This document shows, in pieces, positions 9,440 through 18,209 of a DNA stretch of 64,000 nt. The translations under genes and the position numbers were made by a program. This DNA is from JARBAK01 sp034472185 (lineage in GTDB: Bacteria > Pseudomonadota > Alphaproteobacteria > Rickettsiales > Midichloriaceae), in contig JARBAK010000001.1 of assembly GCA_034472185.1 (NCBI GenBank), positions 62,001-126,000 on the forward strand, read 5' to 3'. Below the pieces are notes generated by a model. That model saw only the letters and a program-made list of their open reading frames with translations. It made no database searches and had not been told where the DNA came from. Each line of letters begins with the position of its first letter. The first letter of the stretch is position 1.

Positions 9440-9506
9440 GAGGCAGACCACTTACTGACTGCCTCACCTAGCTACCTCCTACCTCATACCAGATAACCAG
9501 GTTATC
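9440..9506. repeat. Two inverted repeats between ftsI and tatD
   Basis: The 284-nt ftsI-tatD interval contains two perfect inverted repeats. GAGGCAG (9440-9446) pairs with CTGCCTC (9459-9465) around a 12-nt loop. GATAACC (9492-9498) pairs with GGTTATC (9500-9506) around one base. A pyrimidine-rich stretch with two CTACCTC-like copies lies between them. No long T-run follows. They could form a processed hairpin after ftsI or an operator for tatD; the sequence does not decide. Confidence 0.4.
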
Positions 9507-9578
9507 ATCTCTTTTATTTATGTGCAACACATACAAGCAATGGTTGAATATTATTTGCTTTCTTAATGCCTCAGCGTG

Positions 9579-11303
9579 CTAATTTTTGGCTTTACGCTTA
9601 AAGTAGCTAACATAGTTTATGTTCATGCTTCTTGCTATTTCTGCAGTAATTGGGTTTTGGATATCTACGTTTAGTATTGGTGCTATTTCTCGTGTAATTT
9701 CAGCTGCGATAGGTGCTGCGATCATACCTCCTGTTGTATATCCGCAGTTAATTTTATTTGGCCTAGCTTCATCAACGGCAATGAAAATCATATACTTAGG
9801 ATCATTAATGGGAAAAACTGCGATAAAAAGCGCTGTATTTAGTTTTTTATTGTATTGCCCTCCTTGTACTTTTTCTGCAGTTCCAGTTTTCCCTCCTACC
9901 ATATAGCCCTTTATATCTGCCTTCTTTCCGCTTCCTTTATCTACGATTAGTCTCAGTAACTTTCTCATAGTGATTGACGTGTCATAGGCTAAAACCTTTG
10001 ATTGTACATCTTCACTTTTTTCCGGAGTTGATGTTGTTAACTCATGTTTTCTCAGCAATGTAGGTTTGCGCAGAAAACCGCCATTAACAACGGCTGACAT
10101 GGCTTGCACCATATGCAAGGGTGTGACGGCTATTCCATGTCCATAGCTGATAGTAATCAAACTAGCTGCTTTCCAATTATTATCACTAGGAAATCTTGGT
10201 TTACTTACTTCTGGTATATCGAAATCTATTGGGTCTAGCATACCAAACTGCCGCATATACTTCTTCTGAGATGCAATACCCATGCGTTGAGCTATCTGTG
10301 CGACTCCTAGATTAGAAGAATACATGAGTACCTCTGGTACTGAAAGGTATCCCCCTTTGCCCTTGTAATCATTTATAGTGAACCTACCTACTTTGATTGG
10401 ATTTGATACATTAAATGCGTCATTCAATGTAATTTTATGAGTGTCTAATCCTGCTGCTACGGTGAAAACTTTAAAAGTAGAACCCATTTCTGCCAATCCA
10501 AGCGTTGCTCTATTAAAGAGGGGGGTTAAAGTATTTCTTTTTACATTTTTATAATCAGAAACGTCGATTTTATGTGGGTTAAAGTCTGGTAAGCTTGACA
10601 TAGCAAGAATTTCTCCGTTGTTAACATCTGCTACGATAGCAAATCCACCCGAAGCGGCATGTACAAGCATTGCTTTCATGAGTTCTTTTCGTACTATGTT
10701 TTGTACCCTTAAATCAAGAGAGAGTGTAAGCTCTTTTTCTCGTAGTGTTTGGTCGTATTTTTTTTCTAATCCAGCGATACCATTTCCATCTATATCTGTG
10801 TAGCCGATTACATGAGAACATAGATTCTCGTGAGGATAGAATCTTCTTTCATCACGTGCTAAGGAAAGACCCGGCAACCCTAGCTCGATAACGGTGCCCT
10901 GTTCTTGTGGTGTTAAGTGGCGTTTCAACCACACAAAATTTTTAGAAGAAGATAGCTTTTTGAAGACTTGTTCATAATCTAAAGAGGGTATAATTGCCGC
11001 TACTTTTTTTGCTGCTTCTTGTGGATTTCTAATGCTTCTAGGCTCGGCATAAAGTGAGGCTGTAGAAACATTTGTAGCTAAAATCTCTCCATTCCTATCA
11101 TAAATATTCAAACGGGTATGAAACTGCGTTACATTCTGTGTGCTGGAAACAAAAGCGCTTATATCGTCTTTTTCACTTAGTGTTAAATCTATAATCCTAA
11201 ATATGATACTTGAAAAAAGACATACTAACACTCCAAGCATTATATATAAGCGCACAACTACATTTGGCCTTTTTGTTCGAGAGAATGACGTATTTACCGA
11301 CAT
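9579..11303 (-). CDS. ftsI: Peptidoglycan D,D-transpeptidase FtsI (PBP3)
   Basis: Division-specific class B penicillin-binding protein that cross-links septal peptidoglycan in the periplasm, 574 aa. A single membrane anchor lies at residues 18-40, followed by the pedestal domain (LNIYDRNGEILA at 65). The transpeptidase domain keeps all three active-site motifs: STFK at 275-278, SSN at 329-331 and KTG at 472-474. It is preceded on the same strand by ftsL, the order found in dcw clusters, although mraW, mur genes and the rest of that cluster are absent here. Retention of all catalytic residues argues for a real, cross-linked wall. Confidence 0.95.
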   Translation of the reverse strand: MSVNTSFSRTKRPNVVVRLYIMLGVLVCLFSSIIFRIIDLTLSEKDDISAFVSSTQNVTQFHTRLNIYDRNGEILATNVSTASLYAEPRSIRNPQEAAKKVAAIIPSLDYEQVFKKLSSSKNFVWLKRHLTPQEQGTVIELGLPGLSLARDERRFYPHENLCSHVIGYTDIDGNGIAGLEKKYDQTLREKELTLSLDLRVQNIVRKELMKAMLVHAASGGFAIVADVNNGEILAMSSLPDFNPHKIDVSDYKNVKRNTLTPLFNRATLGLAEMGSTFKVFTVAAGLDTHKITLNDAFNVSNPIKVGRFTINDYKGKGGYLSVPEVLMYSSNLGVAQIAQRMGIASQKKYMRQFGMLDPIDFDIPEVSKPRFPSDNNWKAASLITISYGHGIAVTPLHMVQAMSAVVNGGFLRKPTLLRKHELTTSTPEKSEDVQSKVLAYDTSITMRKLLRLIVDKGSGKKADIKGYMVGGKTGTAEKVQGGQYNKKLNTALFIAVFPINDPKYMIFIAVDEARPNKINCGYTTGGMIAAPIAAEITREIAPILNVDIQNPITAEIARSMNINYVSYFKRKAKN

Positions 11304-11451
11304 GACTTCTTTTCTCTCATTATTGAGAAATACTTCAATATTATGTTGAAATCGATATTATATCAACAATTCACCCTCATCTTCTTGGCCTCAGTATAGT
11401 CTTGATACTAGCTTATCTAGAAGTTTGCAATATTAAATATAAATATCTGAT

Positions 11452-11763
11452 TTATGGGTATTTCATCGTTTTGTTTTTCTTGTCTAAGTCTATTATCGTT
11501 GCTTGATCGGGGTTTAAATATTGTAAATTAAGGCTTTCGGAAGCATATTTCCCTATATTTTGAGGGCTTTTCAAATACGAAAGTTCAGCTTTTAGGGTAT
11601 GTATAGCTTCCTGCTCTACGCGTATTTTCTGTTCTATATCTAGTAAAACTCTTGTTTTTTGTCGAGTTGTATATTTAACATAAAATAAAAGCATCATGAT
11701 CAGTGGCAGTAAAATATATAAATATCCCGATACAGGAGGGATCTTGCTGTATAAACGTAGCAT
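11452..11763 (-). CDS. ftsL: Cell division protein FtsL-like
   Basis: A 103-aa bitopic protein with one membrane helix near residues 13-30, then a heptad-rich periplasmic coiled coil (residues 37-66). A short tail with ASESLNLQYLNPDQATII resembles the leucine-rich end of alphaproteobacterial FtsL. FtsL scaffolds the FtsQ-FtsB-FtsL complex that activates FtsI/FtsW. Sequence similarity in this family is weak, so the call depends heavily on architecture plus position directly upstream of ftsI (148 nt). It begins 42 nt after the mutL stop. Confidence 0.8.
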   Translation of the reverse strand: MLRLYSKIPPVSGYLYILLPLIMMLLFYVKYTTRQKTRVLLDIEQKIRVEQEAIHTLKAELSYLKSPQNIGKYASESLNLQYLNPDQATIIDLDKKNKTMKYP

Positions 11764-11805
11764 AAATTTGTTTTGTCTTAGTTATGAAAGGATGTATAGC
11801 ATACG

Positions 11806-13659
11806 CTATCTTCTCCAGAACATCTTTTCTATGTCACAAAGTGACAATTTTATGTATGTAGGGCGACCATGGTTGCATTGATTAGAGAAGGGAGTTCGTT
11901 CCATTTGTCTTAAGAGGGAGTTCATTTCTCCTATTGATAGGTTATGTTGACCGCGTATACTGGCCCTACATGCTATATCGGCAAATATTTTCCAACGCTC
12001 TTGGTCTATAACGGATTTAAAATTTTCAATATCTTCCAGAATATTGTAGATTAGTTGCTTAACATTTATATTTGAGAATATGGCAGGAACACCAGTTACG
12101 CATACGCATGCATCGCAAGTTTTATATGTTTCGACTTTAAGGCCTAATGCAAGTAATTGTTTGGTAATAGACAGAAGAGCGGTAGTAGCGGGTATTCCTA
12201 CTTCTAATATTTCTGGGACTAACAGGGGCTGCATGACTAAGTTACCACGGGCTGAAATTTGTTGCTCCATTTCTTCACATATCAGGCGTTCGTGAGCGGC
12301 ATGTTGATCAACTATAATTATGCAATCTTGTGTTGCTGCTATGATATATTTGTCATGTATTTGACATAAAGATACGCCCAATATTTCCTTGTTGTGAATA
12401 ATTTCTTTCTGTTTAAAATCAGCGTCGTTTCTTCTTGCTTGTTTCGTATCGTCGTATATTGGTGATAAAGACCCTGCGATATCAGACAATACCTCTTCTG
12501 CTCTAATTTGGGCGCCATCATCTATCGTAAATTCCTTATTATCAAGAACGGATATATTATTTAGTCGCACTACATGTGTTTGTGGAGCATCTGGCATTTG
12601 GGGGTATTGTTTTGTTAATGCTATAGCTTTATTAGAAATTTGTGAGCTAATTCTTATGTCATCTCCTAAACTGTCACGTATTGCTTTATATATTGCATTA
12701 CGCATTTTTTGCTCATACCAAAAGCGCACTTGTGCTTTTGTGGGATGTATATTTACATCAATAAATTTTGTATTTACTTCGATAAATATGACAATAGTGG
12801 GATATTGATCTTTGGGCAGAATATTGTAATATGCGTTTCTGATACATGTTGATAAAAATGGATCTTTTACCATGCGGTTATTAACATAGCAGTATACTTG
12901 CCTGCGAGAAGAATATTCTCTATAAGTGGGAAGAGAAGTAAATCCCGTTATACGTATGTCTTCATTTTCATATAATAGGTGGACAGAATTATTTAAAAAA
13001 GCTTCGCTTAGGATATCTATCACTCTGTTTGATAGCAGTTTTATGTGGTTATTATGTATAGCTGAGACTTTATAATCTAAAGTTGTTCGACCATTCACCG
13101 TAAGATTAAATGACACATTTGGTACACTTAATGCAAGGCGTTGTACTATATCGATGCAAGCAGCATTTTCTATTTTTTCTGGCCTTAAAAATTTAATTCT
13201 ACTCGGAGTAGAAAAGAATATATCCCTTACCTCAATGGTTGTGCCCTGGGTGTGTGCCGCAGGAATCAAAGAACTATGATTTTCATCAAAATTTATTTCC
13301 CATGCATTCACTGATCCATATGCTCTGCTTATAGCTCTTAGTCTGGATACAATGCTTATGGAAGCAAGCGCTTCTCCTCTAAATCCTAGATAACGTATAT
13401 CGTCTAACTCTTCCTCGTCAAGTTTGGATGTTGCGTGACGTTTAAAAGCAATGGGTAGATCATCTTTTGTTATACCCGTACCATTGTCACTAACAGAAAT
13501 AAGACTTCTTCCACCACGATCAAATATTATTGATATTTTAGTAGCTTGAGCGTCTAGAGAATTTTCTATAAGTTCTTTTACAACAGATAGAGGTCTTTCT
13601 ATCACTTCTCCTGCGGCAATCTTACTGATAGCTTTTTCAGATAATTGTTTTATTGTCAC
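11806..13659 (-). CDS. mutL: DNA mismatch repair protein MutL
   Basis: GHKL ATPase that couples mismatch recognition by MutS to strand removal, 617 aa. The N-terminal ATPase motifs are intact: IAAGEVIERP, KELIENSLDA with the catalytic Glu at 29, DNGTGI near 58 and GFRGEAL near 92. A poorly conserved acidic linker covers about residues 340-430. The C-terminal dimerisation domain contains DQHAAHERLICEE near residue 451, the DQHAxxExxxxE metal-binding motif of MutL proteins with intrinsic endonuclease activity, and CRASIRGQ further on. This is the type used in organisms without MutH. ATG at 13659 fits the family N-terminus. Confidence 0.96.
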   Translation of the reverse strand: MTIKQLSEKAISKIAAGEVIERPLSVVKELIENSLDAQATKISIIFDRGGRSLISVSDNGTGITKDDLPIAFKRHATSKLDEEELDDIRYLGFRGEALASISIVSRLRAISRAYGSVNAWEINFDENHSSLIPAAHTQGTTIEVRDIFFSTPSRIKFLRPEKIENAACIDIVQRLALSVPNVSFNLTVNGRTTLDYKVSAIHNNHIKLLSNRVIDILSEAFLNNSVHLLYENEDIRITGFTSLPTYREYSSRRQVYCYVNNRMVKDPFLSTCIRNAYYNILPKDQYPTIVIFIEVNTKFIDVNIHPTKAQVRFWYEQKMRNAIYKAIRDSLGDDIRISSQISNKAIALTKQYPQMPDAPQTHVVRLNNISVLDNKEFTIDDGAQIRAEEVLSDIAGSLSPIYDDTKQARRNDADFKQKEIIHNKEILGVSLCQIHDKYIIAATQDCIIIVDQHAAHERLICEEMEQQISARGNLVMQPLLVPEILEVGIPATTALLSITKQLLALGLKVETYKTCDACVCVTGVPAIFSNINVKQLIYNILEDIENFKSVIDQERWKIFADIACRASIRGQHNLSIGEMNSLLRQMERTPFSNQCNHGRPTYIKLSLCDIEKMFWRR

Positions 13660-13678
13660 TTTTTAAACCATAAATACT

Positions 13679-13701
13679 GCACCGATGACAGAGTTCGGTG
13701 C
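13679..13701. repeat. Hairpin between lpd and mutL
   Basis: GCACCGA (13679-13685) and TCGGTGC (13695-13701) form a perfect 7-bp stem with a 9-nt loop in the 89-nt gap between lpd and mutL, both on the minus strand. On that strand the stem is followed by AGTATTTATGGTTT, without a solid T-run. It may be a weak terminator or an mRNA processing/stability hairpin separating the two genes. Confidence 0.4.
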
Positions 13702-13748
13702 CATCGAGGTTACAGAGCAAAGAGCGCAGCAATTTATTCGTAAAAAAA

Positions 13749-15164
13749 CTACATATGTATAGCTCTCTTATATGCAGCAAACACAGATTCTTGCATAGCT
13801 TCTGAAAGAGTGGGGTGAGGGAAAACAGTATGCATAAGATCTTCTTCTGTACCCTCCATTTGCTTAGTTATAGTGTATCCTTGAATCATTTCCGCCACTC
13901 CAGATCCTAGCATATGTGCTCCTAGCAGCTCTCCCGTGTTAGTATCAAAAATAGTCTTCACAAACCCATCAGTTTCTAGAAGTATCAATGCTTTACCATT
14001 TCCTATGTATGGAAATTTACCGACTTTTATATCAAATCCGTGTGCGCGCGCTTCTTGTTCAGTATATCCGACACTAGCTATTTGAGGGTCAGAGTACACA
14101 CATCTTGGTATATTTCTGATATTAAGTGGATGTGTATTGATGGCTGCGATTTTTTCTATACAAAGCATTGCTTCATGGGAAGCTTTGTGCGCCAGAGCTG
14201 GAGATCCAGCAACGTCTCCTATAGCGTAAATACCCCTTTCGTCAGTTCTAGCGTATATATCTGTTTTAATATGACCATTCGATAAAAATTGTACCTTTGT
14301 TGTTTCTAACCCCAACCCCTCTGTATTTGGTAAAATACCAACTGAAGAGAGTATATTATCAAAACGACATCGAGTTGTGCCTCTAGATGCTGTATCTCTA
14401 ATTTCTACCTCAACCCCTCCTTTTGTTTTATTTATCAAATCTACTTTAACGGAGGTATGTATATTTATGCCTTGCTTTATGAAAGCATTATGTGCAAAAG
14501 ATGATATCTCCTCATCTTCAGATGGTAATATTCTATCTGCAGCTTCTACAATTGTAACGTTTGTACCAAGTTTGTGGTATAAAGTAGCACATTCAACCCC
14601 TATAACTCCTCCTCCTATTATTAACAGCTTATTTGGCAAAACACTCGGCACAAGAGCGTCTTTGTAATTCCAGATTAATTCATGATCTATAACAAATCCC
14701 GGTAATGTCTTAGGATTAGCGCCCGTTGCTATAATGATATGTTTAGCAGTTACGGTTTGATTTGGGGATTCTTCTATCTTCCCGTTATTTTCTATTACAG
14801 TAATTTGATTTTTTGCTAAAAGTTTACCAGTACCTTCTATAACCTTAACGCCGTTTTTGCGTAGTAAATGCTGCACGCCCTCTCTTAGTTTGTCGGCGAT
14901 TGAACGTGAGTATGCAACTATTTGTTTAATATCTGCCTTTACTGAAGTGCAAGTAACGCCAAATCTTACGGATTGCTTGGCTGTTTGATAAACTGCTGCT
15001 GCATGTAATAAAGCTTTTGTGGGTATACATCCCCAGTTAAGACATATGCCACCTAGGTGTTGCTTTTCTATTAAGACAACCTTAAACCCTACTTGTGCCG
15101 CTCTAATTGCCGCGACATAACCACCGGGTCCTCCTCCTATGATTGCTACATCATACTGATCCAT
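13749..15164 (-). CDS. lpd: Dihydrolipoyl dehydrogenase (E3)
   Basis: FAD-dependent disulfide oxidoreductase that reoxidises the lipoyl arm of pyruvate or 2-oxoglutarate dehydrogenase, 471 aa. It has the N-terminal FAD-binding DVAIIGGGPGGYVAA, the redox-active CLNWGC disulfide near residue 41, the NAD-binding LLIIGGGVIGVECA near residue 180, FAD motif YAIGDVAG near 314, and the C-terminal FPHPTLSEAMQE containing the catalytic His-Glu pair. Rickettsiales commonly carry two lpd copies, one for each complex; no other subunit gene is nearby, so which complex it serves is not visible. Confidence 0.96.
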   Translation of the reverse strand: MDQYDVAIIGGGPGGYVAAIRAAQVGFKVVLIEKQHLGGICLNWGCIPTKALLHAAAVYQTAKQSVRFGVTCTSVKADIKQIVAYSRSIADKLREGVQHLLRKNGVKVIEGTGKLLAKNQITVIENNGKIEESPNQTVTAKHIIIATGANPKTLPGFVIDHELIWNYKDALVPSVLPNKLLIIGGGVIGVECATLYHKLGTNVTIVEAADRILPSEDEEISSFAHNAFIKQGINIHTSVKVDLINKTKGGVEVEIRDTASRGTTRCRFDNILSSVGILPNTEGLGLETTKVQFLSNGHIKTDIYARTDERGIYAIGDVAGSPALAHKASHEAMLCIEKIAAINTHPLNIRNIPRCVYSDPQIASVGYTEQEARAHGFDIKVGKFPYIGNGKALILLETDGFVKTIFDTNTGELLGAHMLGSGVAEMIQGYTITKQMEGTEEDLMHTVFPHPTLSEAMQESVFAAYKRAIHM

Positions 15165-15251
15165 TTAATACCCTTTGAATATGGCCTATGTCTTTCTGTA
15201 TCACTAATGCTATAACGGCAAAAAATATGGGTAATCCCTATTCTATGTGGT

Positions 15252-15329
15252 GATTACATCATACCAACTCTGCGCACTGTAACATATGATCAAAGGATGC
15301 GCAGTAAATAATTTAATAGGTATGTAATC
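15252..15329. repeat. Nested inverted repeats downstream of the terminase gene
   Basis: Two pairs of arms are nested. The outer pair is GATTACAT-CAT-ACC (15252-15265, with a 3-nt bulge) against GGTATGTAATC (15319-15329). The inner pair is CTGCGCA (15270-15276) against TGCGCAG (15298-15304) with a 21-nt loop. The structure begins only 4 nt after the terminase stop codon (minus strand) and fills most of the 169-nt gap before lpd. It could be a terminator, a structured 3' UTR or a remnant of an element end. Confidence 0.45.
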
Positions 15330-15333
15330 AATC

Positions 15334-16761
15334 TTACAATCTTCTGGCCAAGGGCGCTACGTTCGTTCCGAGGTATCCAAAATTTCTGCTTTGTATCCAG
15401 GACAAGAATTGCGTAATAGAATCAACTTGATCATCATGGTTAGTATGTGGAAAAAGCTTTAATTCAGACTCTAGAGTAGTAAGCCATGACGCAGATATTG
15501 GGAAAAAAACCTTTTTTCCTTCAAAAATAGGAGATGTCAGTATAAATCTAGTTAATTTATCGTATTTAGGTAATATTTTGATTATTGGAAAGCTAAAAGA
15601 AGACTGTAACTCTTGAATAAGTTGTTGACCGCTCGCTTTATCCTCTATAAGAACGCACGTTGCATTAAATGTCTTCGCTAAATTCATAACTGCATGTCTT
15701 AATTGTGGATATTCTAGCCGTTCTCTGAATATATCAATCAAATAGTATGAGCCGTTATGAATTGTCCACGTTGTACAAACACTATAATCATTACTGGCGG
15801 TGGCCTTAATAGAACAATCCCAACTTTGATATTTAATCTCTTCGTTTTTTTTCTCCGCTTCCAATTCTAGGTTATAACGCTGTATCCAAGCAAAATCTAT
15901 AATACTAGAATTTAGTAATTGTGGGGTTTGTTGATATTGGGCTATAAAAGCCTGTTTCCCCAACTCTCTTTTTATATTTGTTAATTCTTTTATTCCTTCC
16001 CGATTTTTATGTAAAGGTTCGCCTGGCTGTCTTATATAGGAGAAATTATTGAAATTTATTTCTTCTAATACTTCGGATAGGGCTGGTAATTTTAAATGAG
16101 CCCATCCTCCTAGTTCTAATAGATGGCCACTTAAGTCATTTACATGGAGCCTTTGCATAACTACAACTATACTCCCATTCCTCTTATCGTTTAGTCTTGA
16201 GCTAAGTGTTTGTTCAAACCATTTTATTGCTTTATGTCTCTGCGTGTTGCTAATTGCCTGTGTTGGGGTATGTGGATCATCCACAATAATTATTTCCGCG
16301 CCCTCTCCCGTTAATGTGCCACCTATCGATGTAGCAAATCTAAATCCTCCACTCGTTGTCATAAACTTATTTTTTGTGTCTGCTCCCTTCAGTATTATCG
16401 TGTTAGGAAAAATGTCTTTATACCAAGGAGCATGCAGGATAGTCCTGCAATCTGAAGAATGCTTAGAGCTAATAGCCTGGCTATAGCTCACCGATATAAT
16501 TCTCATTGTAGGATCTTGGGCGAGTAACCATGCAGGCCATGCTACATTAATACACATAGATTTCAAGGATCGTGGTGGGATGTTTATTAGAAGGCGCTTT
16601 ATTTGTCCTTGCTCTACTGCATTTAAATACTGCATTATTAGGTTTATATGCCAATTATCTGCAAATGGTGTATTCGGATGTAATGTATTGAATACTTTGA
16701 GCAAAAAGCTTTTTCGATCGTGTTTGATGACTGTATTGAGCAACGTGGGCAGTGAGTTCAT
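15334..16761 (-). CDS. Orphan phage/GTA-type terminase large subunit
   Basis: A 475-aa protein with the two-domain architecture of a terminase large subunit. The ATPase part has the deviant Walker A PPRSLKSM at 62-69, Walker B IIIVDD at 157-162 and the coupling-like VVVMQRLH near 199. The C-terminal RNase H-like nuclease part keeps the acidic residues of WDCSIKA (D315), IEDKASG (E373) and HDDQVDS (D443-D447). Such proteins package DNA into phage or gene transfer agent heads. No small terminase, portal, capsid or tail gene is in the window; the flanks are lpd and the rplK operon. The intact motifs suggest selection rather than decay. Whether it is GTA-derived or a domesticated phage gene is open. 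Confidence 0.85.
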   Translation of the reverse strand: MNSLPTLLNTVIKHDRKSFLLKVFNTLHPNTPFADNWHINLIMQYLNAVEQGQIKRLLINIPPRSLKSMCINVAWPAWLLAQDPTMRIISVSYSQAISSKHSSDCRTILHAPWYKDIFPNTIILKGADTKNKFMTTSGGFRFATSIGGTLTGEGAEIIIVDDPHTPTQAISNTQRHKAIKWFEQTLSSRLNDKRNGSIVVVMQRLHVNDLSGHLLELGGWAHLKLPALSEVLEEINFNNFSYIRQPGEPLHKNREGIKELTNIKRELGKQAFIAQYQQTPQLLNSSIIDFAWIQRYNLELEAEKKNEEIKYQSWDCSIKATASNDYSVCTTWTIHNGSYYLIDIFRERLEYPQLRHAVMNLAKTFNATCVLIEDKASGQQLIQELQSSFSFPIIKILPKYDKLTRFILTSPIFEGKKVFFPISASWLTTLESELKLFPHTNHDDQVDSITQFLSWIQSRNFGYLGTNVAPLARRL

Positions 16762-16900
16762 ACGATCTCATAGATACTTTAGAGTCACATGGATGTCGTA
16801 CGAACTTTAACATATGTTAAATATAGTAGGAAGGTATGGTATATGCCGTTAGAGTAAGGTCGTGAAAAGTATGAAAATGTGGAATAAAAGAAAAAATATG

Positions 16901-16929
16901 TTGCACTTAGGGGATTTAACTTTTATAGG
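16901..16929 (+). promoter_or_regulatory. Possible promoter of the rplK operon
   Basis: TTGCAC (16901-16906) and TATAGG (16924-16929) are spaced by 17 nt, 51 nt upstream of the rplK start. Both match the sigma-70 consensus only partly. The 219-nt interval between the divergent terminase gene and rplK must carry the operon promoter, which supports the placement more than the hexamers do. Confidence 0.3.
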
Positions 16930-16980
16930 GATACACTTGTGGAGTTAAATAGGAAGTTGTAGACTTTCAAGAAGTTTGAT

Positions 16981-17415
16981 ATGAAAAAGAAAGTAACAGC
17001 GGAGGTGAAGTTAGAGATTGCTGCAGGGAAAGCTACGCCTGCGCCTCCAGTAGGTTCTATATTAGGGCCTCGTGGCATAAATTTAGGGGATTTTTGTAAA
17101 CAATTTAATGATCAGAGTGTTAAGGAGGTGGAGGCAGGTACTCCGCTACCTACTATCATTAGGATTTATGCTGATCGTACTTTTACATTTGAAATTAAAA
17201 ATCCTCCTACGTCTTTTTTTCTTAAGAAGCGTGCTGGTATAGAAAAAGGTTCTAGTCTGTCTGGCCGTAAGAATATTGGAAAGATTTCTAAAAGTGATGT
17301 TTATGAAATCGCAAAGATAAAAATTGCAGATATGCAGGCCAATAGTTTGGAGGCTGCTGTTTCAACTGTTGAGGGTACTGCGCGTTCAATGGGATTGCAG
17401 ATAGTTAATGAGTAA
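16981..17415 (+). CDS. rplK: 50S ribosomal protein L11
   Basis: rRNA-binding protein of the GTPase-associated centre, 144 aa, normal length. It has the N-terminal domain with the proline pair KATPAPPVGSILGPRGINL and the C-terminal RNA-binding domain ending EGTARSMGLQIV. It opens the rplK-rplA-rplJ-rplL-rpoB-rpoC operon. In most bacteria secE and nusG precede rplK; here the preceding gene is a terminase on the opposite strand. Confidence 0.97.
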   Translation: MKKKVTAEVKLEIAAGKATPAPPVGSILGPRGINLGDFCKQFNDQSVKEVEAGTPLPTIIRIYADRTFTFEIKNPPTSFFLKKRAGIEKGSSLSGRKNIGKISKSDVYEIAKIKIADMQANSLEAAVSTVEGTARSMGLQIVNE

Positions 17416-17428
17416 AGAGCAAAATTGA

Positions 17429-18139
17429 ATGAAAAAATGTATGTCTAAACGCCTAAATAGAGCGCGTGAGTTAGTTGGGAGTTCAACTTATGAGCTGAGC
17501 GATGCGCTGGATTTGCTAAAAAGTTATAAGGATTCGTGTGGGGCTAAGTTTGATGAGACTGTTGAAGTTGTGTTTAAGCTTGGCGTTATACCGGGGCGTT
17601 CCGATCAGGTTGTGAGGGGCGCTGTTGCAATGCCTGGGGGACTTGGTAGGGAAGTGCGTATTTGTGCTTTTGTTGGCCCTGAGGAAGAGGAAGAGGCAAG
17701 AAAAGCTGGAGTGGAATTGGCAGGCGGTGAAAGTTTGATAGAAGATGTGAAGAATGGAAGGGTGGACTTGCGCTTTGATGTGTGTTTAGCAACCCCGGGC
17801 ATTATGCCGAAACTTGCTGTTTTAGGTAAGATACTGGGGCCTAAGGGTCTTATGCCAAATCCCAAGACAGGTGGGGTAACTTCTGATATAGGAGAGGCTG
17901 TGCGCTCTGTTAGAGCGGGGCAAGTGGACTATAGGAGTGACAAGGGTGGATTGGTTCATGCGGGTATAGGTAAGGTGACCTTTACTAAAGATGCATTAAT
18001 GAGCAATATCAAAGCTCTTTGTGCCGCTCTTTTAAGCTCTAAGCCTTCGGGAATTAGAGGGGATTATATCCGTAAAATGTATATGTCTACTTCTCAAGGG
18101 GTCTCGATTGCGGTTAATCCTAGAGGGATTGTAGCTTGA
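17429..18139 (+). CDS. rplA: 50S ribosomal protein L1
   Basis: Large-subunit protein of the L1 stalk, which guides tRNA out of the E site; in many bacteria it also represses its own operon by binding the mRNA. It is 236 aa with LGPKGLMPNPKTGGV near residue 137 and VDYRSDKGGLVHAGIGKVTF near 170, both family hallmarks. The family start aligns with the second ATG (17441, MSKRLNRAREL). The first ATG at 17429 has a weak purine tract upstream, so the start is ambiguous by four codons. It lies 13 nt after rplK. Confidence 0.97.
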   Translation: MKKCMSKRLNRARELVGSSTYELSDALDLLKSYKDSCGAKFDETVEVVFKLGVIPGRSDQVVRGAVAMPGGLGREVRICAFVGPEEEEEARKAGVELAGGESLIEDVKNGRVDLRFDVCLATPGIMPKLAVLGKILGPKGLMPNPKTGGVTSDIGEAVRSVRAGQVDYRSDKGGLVHAGIGKVTFTKDALMSNIKALCAALLSSKPSGIRGDYIRKMYMSTSQGVSIAVNPRGIVA

Positions 18140-18209
18140 CGATTGCATTTTGTATTTCTTTATTTTTTGATTATATGAGTGTGCTGTTTCTGAGTAGGGG
18201 TGCTGTGTT

